This document shows positions 46,254 through 55,348 of a stretch of DNA of 64,000 nt, in pieces. Position numbers and translations under genes: made by a program. The stretch comes from Bradyrhizobium septentrionale (lineage in GTDB: Bacteria > Pseudomonadota > Alphaproteobacteria > Rhizobiales > Xanthobacteraceae): positions 186,001 to 250,000 of the forward strand of contig NZ_CP088284.1 in assembly GCF_011516645.4 (NCBI RefSeq). The letters run 5' to 3'. How positions within the stretch are numbered: position 1 is the stretch's first letter; the number at the start of each line of letters is the position of its first letter. The notes beneath the pieces were generated by a model. It ran no database searches, was not told where the DNA came from, and worked only from the letters and a program-made list of their open reading frames with translations.

Positions 46254-49200
46254 TCACAGGTGATCCGGACATCGGAACGAACGAAGGACACTCAAGTTGA
46301 ATGGATTGCGTACACTTTCCGCCCGTAGTTCATAGGTCACGTCGGGCCGGTCCGGTCCGCCGATCGTGATCGTGAAGCGGTCGGGAGCCCCACGCGAGGA
46401 GGCTCGCGACGCATCGACGAGACGGAACAGAGCCCATGGGCCTGAGTGCTCAATCTTCGTTTCAGTTCCATCAACTGAGGCAAGCGTGACGGAGGCCGTG
46501 CTTGCATCGGTTCGGCTCGGCCATTCAAGGTCGTAGGCACGGGGCGCCTCGTGACGATAGACGATCTCCTTGCCATCCAAGACAAAAGTCGCGCGCAGCA
46601 GTTTGGAGGCGAGATAGACGGGCTTGATGCTGAACTTCACGGCCGGCGCGGAGGCCGAACCGCTAAAGAATGCCTTGCGGATCTCTCGCGCGCGCTGAAA
46701 TTGAGCCATGGCATCCGCATGGATCGGCGCCGCCGCACCGTCGATGGTCGCCAGCCCAAAGCCGGTTCTGCGCTCGATGACGAATGGCGACAGGTACTTC
46801 TGAAAAAACTCATCAAGGATGCCGCCGGGGCGAAAGAGATCGCTGAAGTCCTTTAGTGTTACGTCCTCGGTCGCGGCCGCAAACAATGGATAACGCTGGT
46901 AGGCGGCTGCCTGGCAAACCGGCGCCACTTCCCGCGTCCACACAGCACTGACATGACCGTGGGCCTGTTGAAGCAAGACGCTCCATGTCGAGAGAGCGAT
47001 GTCGTTCATGATGGAACGGACCAACTCGGGTCGCAGCGCCGAGTCGGCGCGCATGGTACCGAAGGCATCGTTGCTCGGATCCTTGACACGCCGCTGAAAG
47101 AGCTGAAATGCGGCTTGGCCAGGATCCGGTGCAGTTGCGATGTTGGCCATCGTTGCATACAGGCCGCCGAAAAGATCGCGGATACGATCCATGCTGGCAG
47201 CTTGTCCCGAAGCTCTGCCTGTGCCCAGTTGGACCAGAGGCTGGAAGGCTTCGGTAATCCGCGTTCCCGGCCAGGGAGCGTCGCCGAATGCCGCCGAGAA
47301 CACGGCGACCGTTGTCTCACCCGCCTTGGCCGCAGCCTGCTCTCCGGGCGGCGGCAGGTTCGTATTGTCTCGTACGATGGAAATGATCTGCTGCAGTGCG
47401 CTTTCCGGTCCGGCCAGCCCGCGCAGGATCGCCGAGGCGCGCTGCATATCGTCGAACTTGACGACGCGGACGCGGCTCAGCGCGCTTGTCCATATGCGAA
47501 TATAATCGGCAACATAGCGATCGATGACCTTGCGCACGACCTGTTGTGTATCCGCCGTGTCGAATGAGCGGCCGGCAAGGATCCAGTCGCCGCTTTGCTC
47601 GTCTTGGACGATGAGTGGAAGGTGTGGTAGCAGGAAATCGATCAAACCATCCCGTGTGAAGATGCCGGGGATAATCGCCGTACCGCCCGAAGAAGGTAGC
47701 TCCTGATGGCCAATGGTGGGGTGAACAGCCTGAGGCTTTACCTCCAGCTGGCCGGCCCCCAGCAGACTAACCAGGTCGATTGGCCGAAGCCGCGTGCTTT
47801 GAGCGGCTTCGCGTAAAAGCCGGGCGTAGACCTGCTCGACGAGGGGACGTTCCATCAACCGCAAGCCGACCGCTATCACGAAGTTCCGGTCGCTGGTGAT
47901 GGGCTTCGGCAGCAACTCGAGGAGGCGTGAAAAATGTTCCAGCAGTTCGCCCGCTGATGTCGTCTCGAGTGCAAGCGCAAGCGCCACTTCACTGCGCACA
48001 GCCTGTTCGACTTTGCCGCGATCGAAATGCGTCGGATCACTGAGCATCAAATACGTGCGGAACGCATCCTTGGCTTGGTCCAGCAGAGTATCATTGCCAG
48101 TACGCGATAGCGCGTCGATGCGAGCCGCAAGCCTTCCAGCAAAAACCGGCAGCAGGCGGTCGACCAGAATTTGGTCATAAGCTTGTTGCGCGGCTGGCGC
48201 GAGCACCGGGGTCGCCGAAATCCCGAGCCCACCGAGCCACGCGTACCAAGTGTTCTCGCCGGCTGCCAGACGCAGCCGGCGCGCGGCATTGAGGGTCGGC
48301 AGAAGCTTTATCAGGTCGAGCGGTTCGCGTGCTTCTTTGATGCGAACTTGCATTGTCTGTACCGCCGTGTTGGTTTCAGTGATACGCATTTCGCTGCGGG
48401 CAAAGGCGTCGTACCACAGAGTCAACGCGGCCACCGCCAGCATAACGGCCGCGAGATAGCCCGCACAGTGCACCAGCGCGAGCTTACGTTCGAGTTTGAA
48501 ATTGCGGCCGACCAGTCCTTGCTCAGCGAAGATCACGTCGGTCAGCAACTGACTGATGAAGAATGCCTTTCCCGGCCCGATGGACGGCGTGGGCGGGACC
48601 GGGTGCAGACCGAAATGGCTTCGGATCGCACCGCTAATCCGCTCAATCGGCATTCCTTCCTGGGCAGCGCTTGTAAAGTAGATCCCGCGCAGCATCGGTC
48701 GCACTTCGAAGCGGCTCGGCCGGAAGACTTCGCTAACGAAGCCGACGACTGCGGTCCGGATGCTCCGCAATTCCTTCGGGAATGCATACATCAGTGCACG
48801 ACGAGTGGGATTACGTTCGTCATGCATGCGAAACGCCAAGTTGGTCTCGAGGCGCTCGGCAAGTTCCTGGATCTCAAGGGTTACGACGTCGTCGATGTGA
48901 TCGCCTGGTCCCTCGAGAGGAAAGGTCTTGCCCCAGACCTGGGCGCGGCCCTCATGGTCGAGATCGTCAAAATATTCAGCGAAGCCGGTCACGAGGTCAC
49001 ACTTGGTTACCAGAACATAGACCGGAATGCTCATGCCAAACGTCTTCAGTAGCTCCTGTATCCGCGAACGAATCGACTGGGAGCGCCAGCGCCTGTTATC
49101 ATCGCCCAGTAAGAGATCGGACAAGCTGATCGCAAGCAGGATGCCGTTGATCGGCCGCCGGCGTCGATGCATCGTGAGAAGATTGAGAAAGCCGTGCCAG

Positions 49201-49820
49201 GCAACACGATCGACCTCGCTATCCGTATCCTGCGTCGTGTAACGGCTTGCCGTGTCGATAAAGACTGCTTTTTCGGTAAACCACCAGTCGCAGTTTCGCG
49301 TGCCGCCGACGCCCGCCACCGGGTCGACGCCGAGCCGCTCAGTCAGCGGGAACTCGAGGCCCGAGTTGCGCAGGATCGTCGTCTTGCCGGCGTCCGGTGG
49401 GCCAATGATGATGTACCAGGGCAGCTCGAACAGATAGCTTGGTCCGCGCTTACCGGCGAACACTGTATCGCGCAGGACCTTCAGCGCGTCCTCGAAGCGT
49501 CTGCGGATCAGTTCGACCTCCTCACGGCCGCGATCTTTCGAGGTCGTGATGAGGCCTTCGCTCTCCATCAGCGATTTGATGACACGCCGGTTCGCACGGC
49601 GTGCCAGCCAGTAACGGACAAGGATGACGACGACCAGCGCCGAGAAGAGGCAGGCGATTGTGGCAACGCGAACAGCCGCCGAATCGAACGGGCGCTGACC
49701 GAACAGGTCAAGGTAAGGCCCGCCGAACCAGATCAACGCGTCGACTGTCAACAAGGCGATCAGCGTGATGATGCCCCGAGCCGACAAGAGTGCCGCCAAT
49801 TGAGTGCCAAACACTCGCAC
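46254..49820 (-). CDS. tssM: TssM (IcmF), inner-membrane T6SS protein
   Basis: 1188 aa, the normal size. Two N-terminal membrane helices (about residues 12-32 and 50-72), a cytoplasmic NTPase-like domain with Walker A IIIGPPDAGKTTIL (140-150), a third membrane helix near residues 440-460 (YLAAVMLAVAALTLWYDAFA) and a large periplasmic part that binds TssJ. The C-terminus (SIKPVYLASKLLRATFVLDG, KIEHSGPWALFRLVDASRAS) is typical. The start is GTG at 49820, or the next GTG at 49814, which is better spaced from GGGAGG. tssL ends 7 bp upstream. Confidence 0.93.
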   Translation of the reverse strand: MRVFGTQLAALLSARGIITLIALLTVDALIWFGGPYLDLFGQRPFDSAAVRVATIACLFSALVVVILVRYWLARRANRRVIKSLMESEGLITTSKDRGREEVELIRRRFEDALKVLRDTVFAGKRGPSYLFELPWYIIIGPPDAGKTTILRNSGLEFPLTERLGVDPVAGVGGTRNCDWWFTEKAVFIDTASRYTTQDTDSEVDRVAWHGFLNLLTMHRRRRPINGILLAISLSDLLLGDDNRRWRSQSIRSRIQELLKTFGMSIPVYVLVTKCDLVTGFAEYFDDLDHEGRAQVWGKTFPLEGPGDHIDDVVTLEIQELAERLETNLAFRMHDERNPTRRALMYAFPKELRSIRTAVVGFVSEVFRPSRFEVRPMLRGIYFTSAAQEGMPIERISGAIRSHFGLHPVPPTPSIGPGKAFFISQLLTDVIFAEQGLVGRNFKLERKLALVHCAGYLAAVMLAVAALTLWYDAFARSEMRITETNTAVQTMQVRIKEAREPLDLIKLLPTLNAARRLRLAAGENTWYAWLGGLGISATPVLAPAAQQAYDQILVDRLLPVFAGRLAARIDALSRTGNDTLLDQAKDAFRTYLMLSDPTHFDRGKVEQAVRSEVALALALETTSAGELLEHFSRLLELLPKPITSDRNFVIAVGLRLMERPLVEQVYARLLREAAQSTRLRPIDLVSLLGAGQLEVKPQAVHPTIGHQELPSSGGTAIIPGIFTRDGLIDFLLPHLPLIVQDEQSGDWILAGRSFDTADTQQVVRKVIDRYVADYIRIWTSALSRVRVVKFDDMQRASAILRGLAGPESALQQIISIVRDNTNLPPPGEQAAAKAGETTVAVFSAAFGDAPWPGTRITEAFQPLVQLGTGRASGQAASMDRIRDLFGGLYATMANIATAPDPGQAAFQLFQRRVKDPSNDAFGTMRADSALRPELVRSIMNDIALSTWSVLLQQAHGHVSAVWTREVAPVCQAAAYQRYPLFAAATEDVTLKDFSDLFRPGGILDEFFQKYLSPFVIERRTGFGLATIDGAAAPIHADAMAQFQRAREIRKAFFSGSASAPAVKFSIKPVYLASKLLRATFVLDGKEIVYRHEAPRAYDLEWPSRTDASTASVTLASVDGTETKIEHSGPWALFRLVDASRASSRGAPDRFTITIGGPDRPDVTYELRAESVRNPFNLSVLRSFRCPDHL

Positions 49821-49826
49821 CTCCCT

Positions 49827-50726
49827 TCAGTGTGGCCCAGAGTGCCCGATCACACTGAGCTGCTGCTCGACCGGCACGAGTTCGCCCGATAGGCGCCAAT
49901 GGAAGAAACTGTAGCCGATCAGCGCCATAATGGTGGCAGCGGCAAAGATGATCCACAACGGCACGTAGCGACGCACGCCCGTGCGTACCCTGATGCCGCG
50001 CCATTGGCCCGATAGCGCGGCGGGTGGCGCACTCGTATGTTCCCGCAAGAGGCGCTGAACGTCGGAGCGCAGGTCTTCAAGCTGGTCGCGCCCCCCGTCG
50101 ACTACGCGATATTTACCCTCGAACCCGAGCAACAGGCAGATGTTGATGAGCTTAAGCAACGCGAGGTATTTGGCCGGCTTTGCCTGGACGCGCTCGAGTA
50201 TCTGAAAGACCTTCTCGCCTCCCCAGGTCTCATTATGGAACTGGTTGAGCAAGCTGTTGTCACTCCAGGCGCTTTCGCTGCCCCAGCGCGTGGTCATCAC
50301 CGCCTCGTCGAGCAGCGCGCACATCACGTAACGGCCGGCCCGTACATCGCCGCCGTCCGCTTGATCGTTGGCGGCACGCTCCTCAAAACGACGGACTTGC
50401 TCGACAATTCCGCGACGCAGCGCACCAATATCGGCATTGTTGACGACGCGAAGCTGGGCGACGACCAAAAGGAGCGGTGTCGCGGCTGCAACCAAGACGT
50501 CCTCCACTGCCTTTGGCTCGAAGAGACTTTGCACAATGATCTCGGTATGGTTGGCTGCGCCTACTTCGTCGGATTCAGAGACAGGCGACGGCGTGTAAGT
50601 GCCGGTCGGGGCGGCGAGGTTCGGAGGAACACAAGCGGGCGATTGCGCCCGCTGCGTGTTACGGGTCGGACCGACTGGCCTGCGTCCAATAACTGTCGGT
50701 TCATTCATGTTTTTCGCGCCCGTCAC
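49827..50726 (-). CDS. tssL: TssL (DotU/ImpK), T6SS membrane anchor
   Basis: 299 aa. A proline-rich N-terminal tail (about 1-60) is followed by the helical DotU domain (ATPLLLVVAQLRVVNNADIG, GRYVMCALLDEAVMTTRWGS, LLNQFHNETWGGEKVFQILE) and one C-terminal membrane helix (YVPLWIIFAAATIMALIGYS). No peptidoglycan-binding OmpA domain is attached, so cell-wall anchoring must come from another protein. The GTG start overlaps the tssK stop (GTGA), so the two are translationally coupled. Confidence 0.93.
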   Translation of the reverse strand: MTGAKNMNEPTVIGRRPVGPTRNTQRAQSPACVPPNLAAPTGTYTPSPVSESDEVGAANHTEIIVQSLFEPKAVEDVLVAAATPLLLVVAQLRVVNNADIGALRRGIVEQVRRFEERAANDQADGGDVRAGRYVMCALLDEAVMTTRWGSESAWSDNSLLNQFHNETWGGEKVFQILERVQAKPAKYLALLKLINICLLLGFEGKYRVVDGGRDQLEDLRSDVQRLLREHTSAPPAALSGQWRGIRVRTGVRRYVPLWIIFAAATIMALIGYSFFHWRLSGELVPVEQQLSVIGHSGPH

Positions 50727-52063
50727 GCACGTTTTCCACGGATGGCCCAGAATTCGAGATGGAGATCCGAGTAGTCACCGCTGACGTGGAAAGCAAAGGC
50801 CGCCGAGCGCGGCAGGGTGCGCCACAGCTCCGCCGCCTGGTCCAGCTCGAAATAGACGGCATTCTGGATGTAGGGCAACTCGCGCGGCGCCACGGCCAGC
50901 GCGCGAACCGGAACACCCGGGAGCTGAAGATTGACGAGGTCGCGAATCTGCTCGACCGAGCCTACTTTCATCTGCGCCGGAAGCTGGTTGCGCAACGTCT
51001 CGGTCGGTACGCTTCCGACAGCAACGAGAACGAACCGGGAGTCCTGGAACAAGGTGCGATCGATGATCAGGCCGGTTAGGATGCCGTAGCCTCGATCCTG
51101 CAACGGTAGCGATATTGCGGCGCTCTGCATCACGACAGACAGCAGCTTTCGCAAGATATCAGCCAACGGCGTGAAGCAACTCTCGAGATCCTCATGCCGA
51201 TAGGGGGGCATCTCCTGCGGTTTACGGCGGTCGCCAACGAAACTCGACAGCCGCCCTGCAAGGCCAAGCAATGCGCGGAAGACGGTTTCAGGGTGATGTC
51301 CGCATGTTGCTGCGAAGTGGTCGAACACGGCTTCTGCGTCGTTCACGATCGACAACGTGACAAGATCAATCAGTCCCGCTCCGTCTGCCGTCGCGCGCGA
51401 GGGATCCGCGCGGGCAGCAAGCGCCTCTGCGCGTGTCCGCAGCACCGATCTGACCTCGTTCAACAGCGCGATTACCGGTTGGACTGCGTGAATATCGATC
51501 GCCGGCGGAACGTAGGTGTTGGATAAAGTGATCGCGCCGGCCGGATCGATATCACGGATGCGGCCAATAGGCAGCGTGATCAGATCAACCTCCTCCTCTC
51601 CGTCGAACATAAGATGTGTTGTTAGCGACGCAACCCTTATATCGACCGGAGCTTTTTCCGGTGCGCTTGGATTCCGGACCTGCAAGACCTCATGATCGTG
51701 GCGGTGCGCAAGTGCATCCCCGGAACAGACGTCGCTGCCGGCCTGTCGGCGCGTGCCTACTGCGATCTTGACCAGCAAGTTTTTCGCAGCCGGCGGAGGA
51801 ATTCGTCCGATCGGAGGGCGGACATGCTCCGGCACACGAAGGGCGGTGCCGTCGGGCATAATGGCTTCAAGTGCGGTAAGCGCGAGTTGGCCGAGCGCCA
51901 GAAGATCACGATCAAAGGCAAGTTTTCGAATGCCCCAGCCGTAGCCGACCAGACCAGCCACGCGGTTCTCGACCAGTTGCTCGATCCATCGGTCGTATTG
52001 CTGAAAGTGCTGTGGCCGCACCAACATACCTTCAGACCAGATCGGTTTGCTTGTCGCAGACAC
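50723..52063 (-). CDS. tssK: TssK, T6SS baseplate protein
   Basis: 446 aa. N-terminal WSEGMLVRPQHFQQYDRWIE and YGWGIRKLAFDRDLLALGQL are diagnostic of TssK; the C-terminal part (LPAQMKVGSVEQIRDLVNLQ, LPGVPVRALAVAPRELPYIQ, NAVYFELDQ) is also conserved. TssK trimers link the baseplate wedge (TssE-F-G) to the TssL-TssM membrane complex. GTG start; tssJ ends 73 bp upstream. Gene order tagH-tssJ-tssK-tssL-tssM. Confidence 0.93.
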   Translation of the reverse strand: MSATSKPIWSEGMLVRPQHFQQYDRWIEQLVENRVAGLVGYGWGIRKLAFDRDLLALGQLALTALEAIMPDGTALRVPEHVRPPIGRIPPPAAKNLLVKIAVGTRRQAGSDVCSGDALAHRHDHEVLQVRNPSAPEKAPVDIRVASLTTHLMFDGEEEVDLITLPIGRIRDIDPAGAITLSNTYVPPAIDIHAVQPVIALLNEVRSVLRTRAEALAARADPSRATADGAGLIDLVTLSIVNDAEAVFDHFAATCGHHPETVFRALLGLAGRLSSFVGDRRKPQEMPPYRHEDLESCFTPLADILRKLLSVVMQSAAISLPLQDRGYGILTGLIIDRTLFQDSRFVLVAVGSVPTETLRNQLPAQMKVGSVEQIRDLVNLQLPGVPVRALAVAPRELPYIQNAVYFELDQAAELWRTLPRSAAFAFHVSGDYSDLHLEFWAIRGKRA

Positions 52064-52136
52064 TATTCAGGCGCCTCTTCGCTGAGTTTTCGAAAGGTGC
52101 ATCTGCCCGGCGACCGTTGCGATCACGACGGACTGG

Positions 52137-52646
52137 TCAGAAGATTTTCCACCAATTTCGACTCTCCTCCTTCTCAATGCTGACGGCCTGCGCCGTCAGT
52201 TTGACCCAGATCCTATTGTCACGATCGGGCTTGATTTCGGCAGCTGAGCGCCATTGCGCATCGTTGCCCGAGCGGAAGCCGGCGATCACGCCGACATTCT
52301 GCGTTTCGATCGGCGTGTTGCGCTCGAAATCGACCTTGTCGCCTGGCGTCAACTCGACCTCACGCTTAGCCACGAGATCCGGCCCGAGGCGTTTGGCGTC
52401 ATCGTCGAACAGCTCGAAAAACTGCGCTTGCGTGAAGTTGGCTGTCGACTTCAGCTCATAGATACGGACCACTACCGGCGACGGCTTGCCGCGCGCGTTT
52501 GGGTTGACGAGCTCATCGGCCTCGATCACGAATTTGATTGGCGTCGTCTTCGAGCTCTTGTCGGTCGAACAATTGCTGACTGCGGCGGTCACCAGCAATG
52601 CGCCGCCAACGACGGCCAACCGCTGGCGTGTGTTCGGCGACACCAT
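52137..52646 (-). CDS. tssJ: TssJ, outer-membrane T6SS lipoprotein
   Basis: 169 aa. A lipoprotein-type signal (RQRLAVVGGALLVTAAVSNC) with the cysteine at residue 26; Asn at -1 departs from the usual lipobox. A transthyretin-like domain follows (SPVVVRIYELKSTANFTQAQ, FFELFDDDAKRLGPDLVAKR, EVELTPGD). It anchors TssM to the outer membrane. The ATG overlaps the tagH stop (TAATG). Confidence 0.9.
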   Translation of the reverse strand: MVSPNTRQRLAVVGGALLVTAAVSNCSTDKSSKTTPIKFVIEADELVNPNARGKPSPVVVRIYELKSTANFTQAQFFELFDDDAKRLGPDLVAKREVELTPGDKVDFERNTPIETQNVGVIAGFRSGNDAQWRSAAEIKPDRDNRIWVKLTAQAVSIEKEESRNWWKIF

Positions 52647-54352
52647 TACGCCGTCTTCTCTGCATTCTGGCCAGGCGAGGAGAATTGCGACTCGTAGCTT
52701 CGGGTAAACTCTTCCGCGATATAGGAGCGAGCCGTTCGATCGATGTCACCAACCATCGATGCGTGCAGTTCCACAAATCGGTCCCACAATTTGGCCTTGT
52801 TGATGCGGGCGCCGAAACGCCCGCTATTTGCACCGTCGCTCTCGATACGCTGGGGACTCATATGCGTCAGCACATTGCTGACCGCCCCCTTCATCGCCGC
52901 TATGGCCGCGACCTCATGCGCCTTGATGTCGTCGAAGCCTGCGCGCACCGACCGGGAGAGCAGCTGGAAACCGTGATCCTTTGCGAGCGCCTCGCGCAGG
53001 GCATGACGGCTCTTCATGAACCGTAACTCATTGTCGTTCCCAGCGCGTACTCGCGTCGACTCGATCTGGCACTCATGTTTGACCATGGCCCACGCTGCCA
53101 GTATCGAATGCAGGCCGTTTGCCATCTCGGTGATCGCGCGGCCGAGTTCGGCAAAGAACTCTCGACGCTGCGCAGGTGGCACAAGGTCCGGATTGAACCC
53201 GAGCGCGGTCCAGAACGCCTGTAGTTCGTCTGCGTCCGATGGAGAGGCTGCAGGCGACGGCGGAGCGCTGCTGGCTGTCGCCGTGCTCATTTCGGGGGTG
53301 CCGTCCGTTCGTTGCACAGGAGCCTCCTTCGGGCTCGCCAACTGATCAAGTTCGCGCTCATCGGGCCGGGGTGACAAAGTGCCAGGATCAGGTAATTTCC
53401 CGAGATCAGTCGTCGGGGCAGGAGCGAGCGGCTTGCCCACGACCTGGAGCACTTCGTTGGATCCGGCGAAGCGCGCATTTGTTCGCTGCGATGGCATCCC
53501 GCGCGAGGCCACTGCCGGCAACAAATCGCTCAGATCCAGGTCCTCGGGAATGATTGGCACAGGATAGCCATTTGACGGTGCACCACCGCCGTTCGAGAAT
53601 GCTGAGGGCGGCGGCTGCGGTGGCTCGGCAGATGGCGCGTCGACCGACGGCAGCGGAATTGATCCGATGTTTCCCGATTGCGCGTGCGAAGATGGCATCT
53701 GCGTCATGGCAGTGCTCGACAGTCGCCTCAGAAGGTCCTCTAATCTCGGATCGACAGCGCCGATGCCGTCGCTGAGCGGCTCGTCCGCAAGCACGGACGG
53801 CGTACGAGGTGCCTGCGGCTCCCATTGTGCAGCTGAATAGAAGGCATGGCGCGAGCAACTCCCGATTAGCGGATCGAGAGGAAGATTCGCATCGTCGTCT
53901 AACGGTCCGGAAGTCGGAGAAGCGGCAGTTGCTGACTCTTCGGCGAATGAAGGCGACAGTAACGTTATACGGTCAAGACGCACCGCCTTCGAGCCTGTCA
54001 AGCCGAGCCGTTGACGTTCCTCGGCAGGATCGTTCTCGATCATCACGGAGATGATGTAATTTGCCATGTATAGTGTATCGCCATCGGCTAACGGCGCGGT
54101 ATTGCCGCGTCCCAGCGGTGCGTCCACGGTGTTGATGTAGACGCCGTTGGTGCTTGTATCGGTTATCGTGAAACCGATGCCATTGAATGCGATCAGTGCG
54201 TGGTGTCCTGACAGCGTGTTGGTTGGATCTGGAAGCCGCCAGTTACACCCGCGCCCACGTCCGACGGAGCCGCCATCCGGCCCGAATGCCTGTCTTGCGT
54301 TGTGGCCCAAGAGGTCGGCGTTCTCTCCGAGGACTCCGAGTATGAGATGCAT
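52646..54352 (-). CDS. tagH: TagH (ImpI), FHA-domain T6SS regulator
   Basis: 568 aa from the ATG at 54352; a GTG one codon earlier is possible. The N-terminal FHA domain (about residues 25-95) shows GRGRGCNWRLPDPTNTLSGH and ITDTSTNGVYIN, the phosphothreonine-binding motifs. The middle (about 140-370) is proline- and serine-rich and disordered. The C-terminal ImpI domain (about 375-560) has FWTALGFNPDLVPPAQRREF and TRVRAGNDNELRFMKSRHAL. It reads the phosphorylation state set by the kinase encoded at 45137-46054. First gene of the tagH-tssJKLM operon, about 290 nt after the sigma-54 promoter. Confidence 0.9.
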   Translation of the reverse strand: MHLILGVLGENADLLGHNARQAFGPDGGSVGRGRGCNWRLPDPTNTLSGHHALIAFNGIGFTITDTSTNGVYINTVDAPLGRGNTAPLADGDTLYMANYIISVMIENDPAEERQRLGLTGSKAVRLDRITLLSPSFAEESATAASPTSGPLDDDANLPLDPLIGSCSRHAFYSAAQWEPQAPRTPSVLADEPLSDGIGAVDPRLEDLLRRLSSTAMTQMPSSHAQSGNIGSIPLPSVDAPSAEPPQPPPSAFSNGGGAPSNGYPVPIIPEDLDLSDLLPAVASRGMPSQRTNARFAGSNEVLQVVGKPLAPAPTTDLGKLPDPGTLSPRPDERELDQLASPKEAPVQRTDGTPEMSTATASSAPPSPAASPSDADELQAFWTALGFNPDLVPPAQRREFFAELGRAITEMANGLHSILAAWAMVKHECQIESTRVRAGNDNELRFMKSRHALREALAKDHGFQLLSRSVRAGFDDIKAHEVAAIAAMKGAVSNVLTHMSPQRIESDGANSGRFGARINKAKLWDRFVELHASMVGDIDRTARSYIAEEFTRSYESQFSSPGQNAEKTA

Positions 54353-54642
54353 CACACACCTTCAGGTTTGCTGGTCCTCACAGGAGAGGCAGCCGGGCGT
54401 CCCAAAGGAATCGCCGATGGCGGCAGCATTGTTGCCTGCTCCGCGGCATTGTTCTGAGGACGTTCGACTGGCTCACGCGTCGATTGCGTACGAAGAAAAG
54501 GAAGGTCGCTTCGTGCGCCCGGTTACATTGGAAGACGCGCTGTCTCTCTCTCTGGAGTAAAGCACTCTGGCTCAAGCAAAGGAGCGCATAGGTCGTCTTT
54601 CGCATCTACGTCCACTTGCCAATCAACGTTGCTAAATCTCAA
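54353..54642 (-). other. Leader of the tagH operon
   Basis: About 290 nt between the predicted sigma-54 start and tagH. No reading frame here has a recognisable product. It begins with a stretch (ATTGAGATTTAGCAACG, then GATTGGC) similar to the start of the vgrG leader. Confidence 0.4.
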
Positions 54643-54660
54643 TAGCAACGGTCGTGCCAA
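54643..54660 (-). promoter_or_regulatory. Sigma-54 (-24/-12) promoter of tagH-tssJKLM
   Basis: Minus strand: TTGGCACGACCGTTGCTA, a perfect match to TTGGCACG-N4-TTGCW with correct spacing. This is the best -24/-12 element in the window. Confidence 0.85.
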
Positions 54661-54752
54661 TGATCATCACCAACTTAAGCCATTGATTAGGCATCAAAAG
54701 GTGCGGTTCGGACGACGGCAAGCGTTCTCGAACTGACAGAGGCTTGTGCAGC

Positions 54753-54768
54753 TGTCAGACACCGGACA
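54753..54768 (-). promoter_or_regulatory. NifA-type upstream activator site of the tagH operon
   Basis: TGTCAGACACCGGACA fits TGT-N10-ACA exactly and lies about 93 bp upstream of the -24 element, within the usual 80-150 bp window for NifA. Confidence 0.78.
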
Positions 54769-54867
54769 AAGGTCGACCTGGTTGAGCCCTGAGATGGCGT
54801 TTTTTTGGCTTCAACCCGGCCAGTGTCGTCGGGCCCATGCTTAAAAAAACCAGTGAACGCCACTTCC

Positions 54868-54903
54868 ACCGCACCGAAACTGTTGCTGGTTGACCGGCCC
54901 GAG
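54868..54903 (-). pseudogene. Relic of a second tssG copy, 3' piece
   Basis: On the minus strand this reads LGPVNQQQFR, and about 30 bp are nearly identical to the intact tssG at 58790-58825. The match stops abruptly after that. The 5' piece of the same relic is at 58244-58390, on the far side of an insertion block. Both pieces share the 9 bases CGGCCCGAG. Confidence 0.55.
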
Positions 54904-54996
54904 AGGTCGTGTCCCCAGTGATGGCTTTGCGGTGGTCATCGGCAGTTCTCCGGTAGGATCGGGTTGCGACACGCCAACGCAACCGAGGAATCACCG

Positions 54997-55348
54997 ATGA
55001 CCGACGATATGATGAACCTGCGCACGCTCGTGGAGAAGACCCCCGATGCCGATCTGTTGCGCGAGATGATCGGCTTTGCCGCCCCAGCGGCTGATGGAGC
55101 TGGAAGTCGAGGGCCACACCGGGCGGCCTACGGCGAGAAGAACCCCGAGCGTCTGGCGCAGCGCAATGGCTACCGCGACCGGATCTGGAGACCCGCGCCG
55201 GCGCGGTCGAACTGCGCATCCCCAAGCTGCGCAAGGTCCTACTTCCCAGGCTTCCTGGAGCCGCGCCGGATGGCCGAGAAGGCGCTCACCGCCGTGGTGC
55301 AGGAGGCCTACGTGCAGGGCGTCTCGACCCGTTCGGTAGACGACCTAG
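54997..55348 (+). pseudogene. IS256-family transposase (second type), 5' part
   Basis: It starts MTDDMMNLRTLVEKTPDADL, then several compensating frameshifts (GFAA, AAYGEKNPERLAQRNGYRDR, FPGFLEPRRMAEKALTAVVQ). It ends in QEAYVQGVSTRSVDDL at a CTAG site where IS1182 copy 2 is inserted. It joins in frame to 56797 onward (VQAMGMSGISKSQVSRLCGE). Confidence 0.72.
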
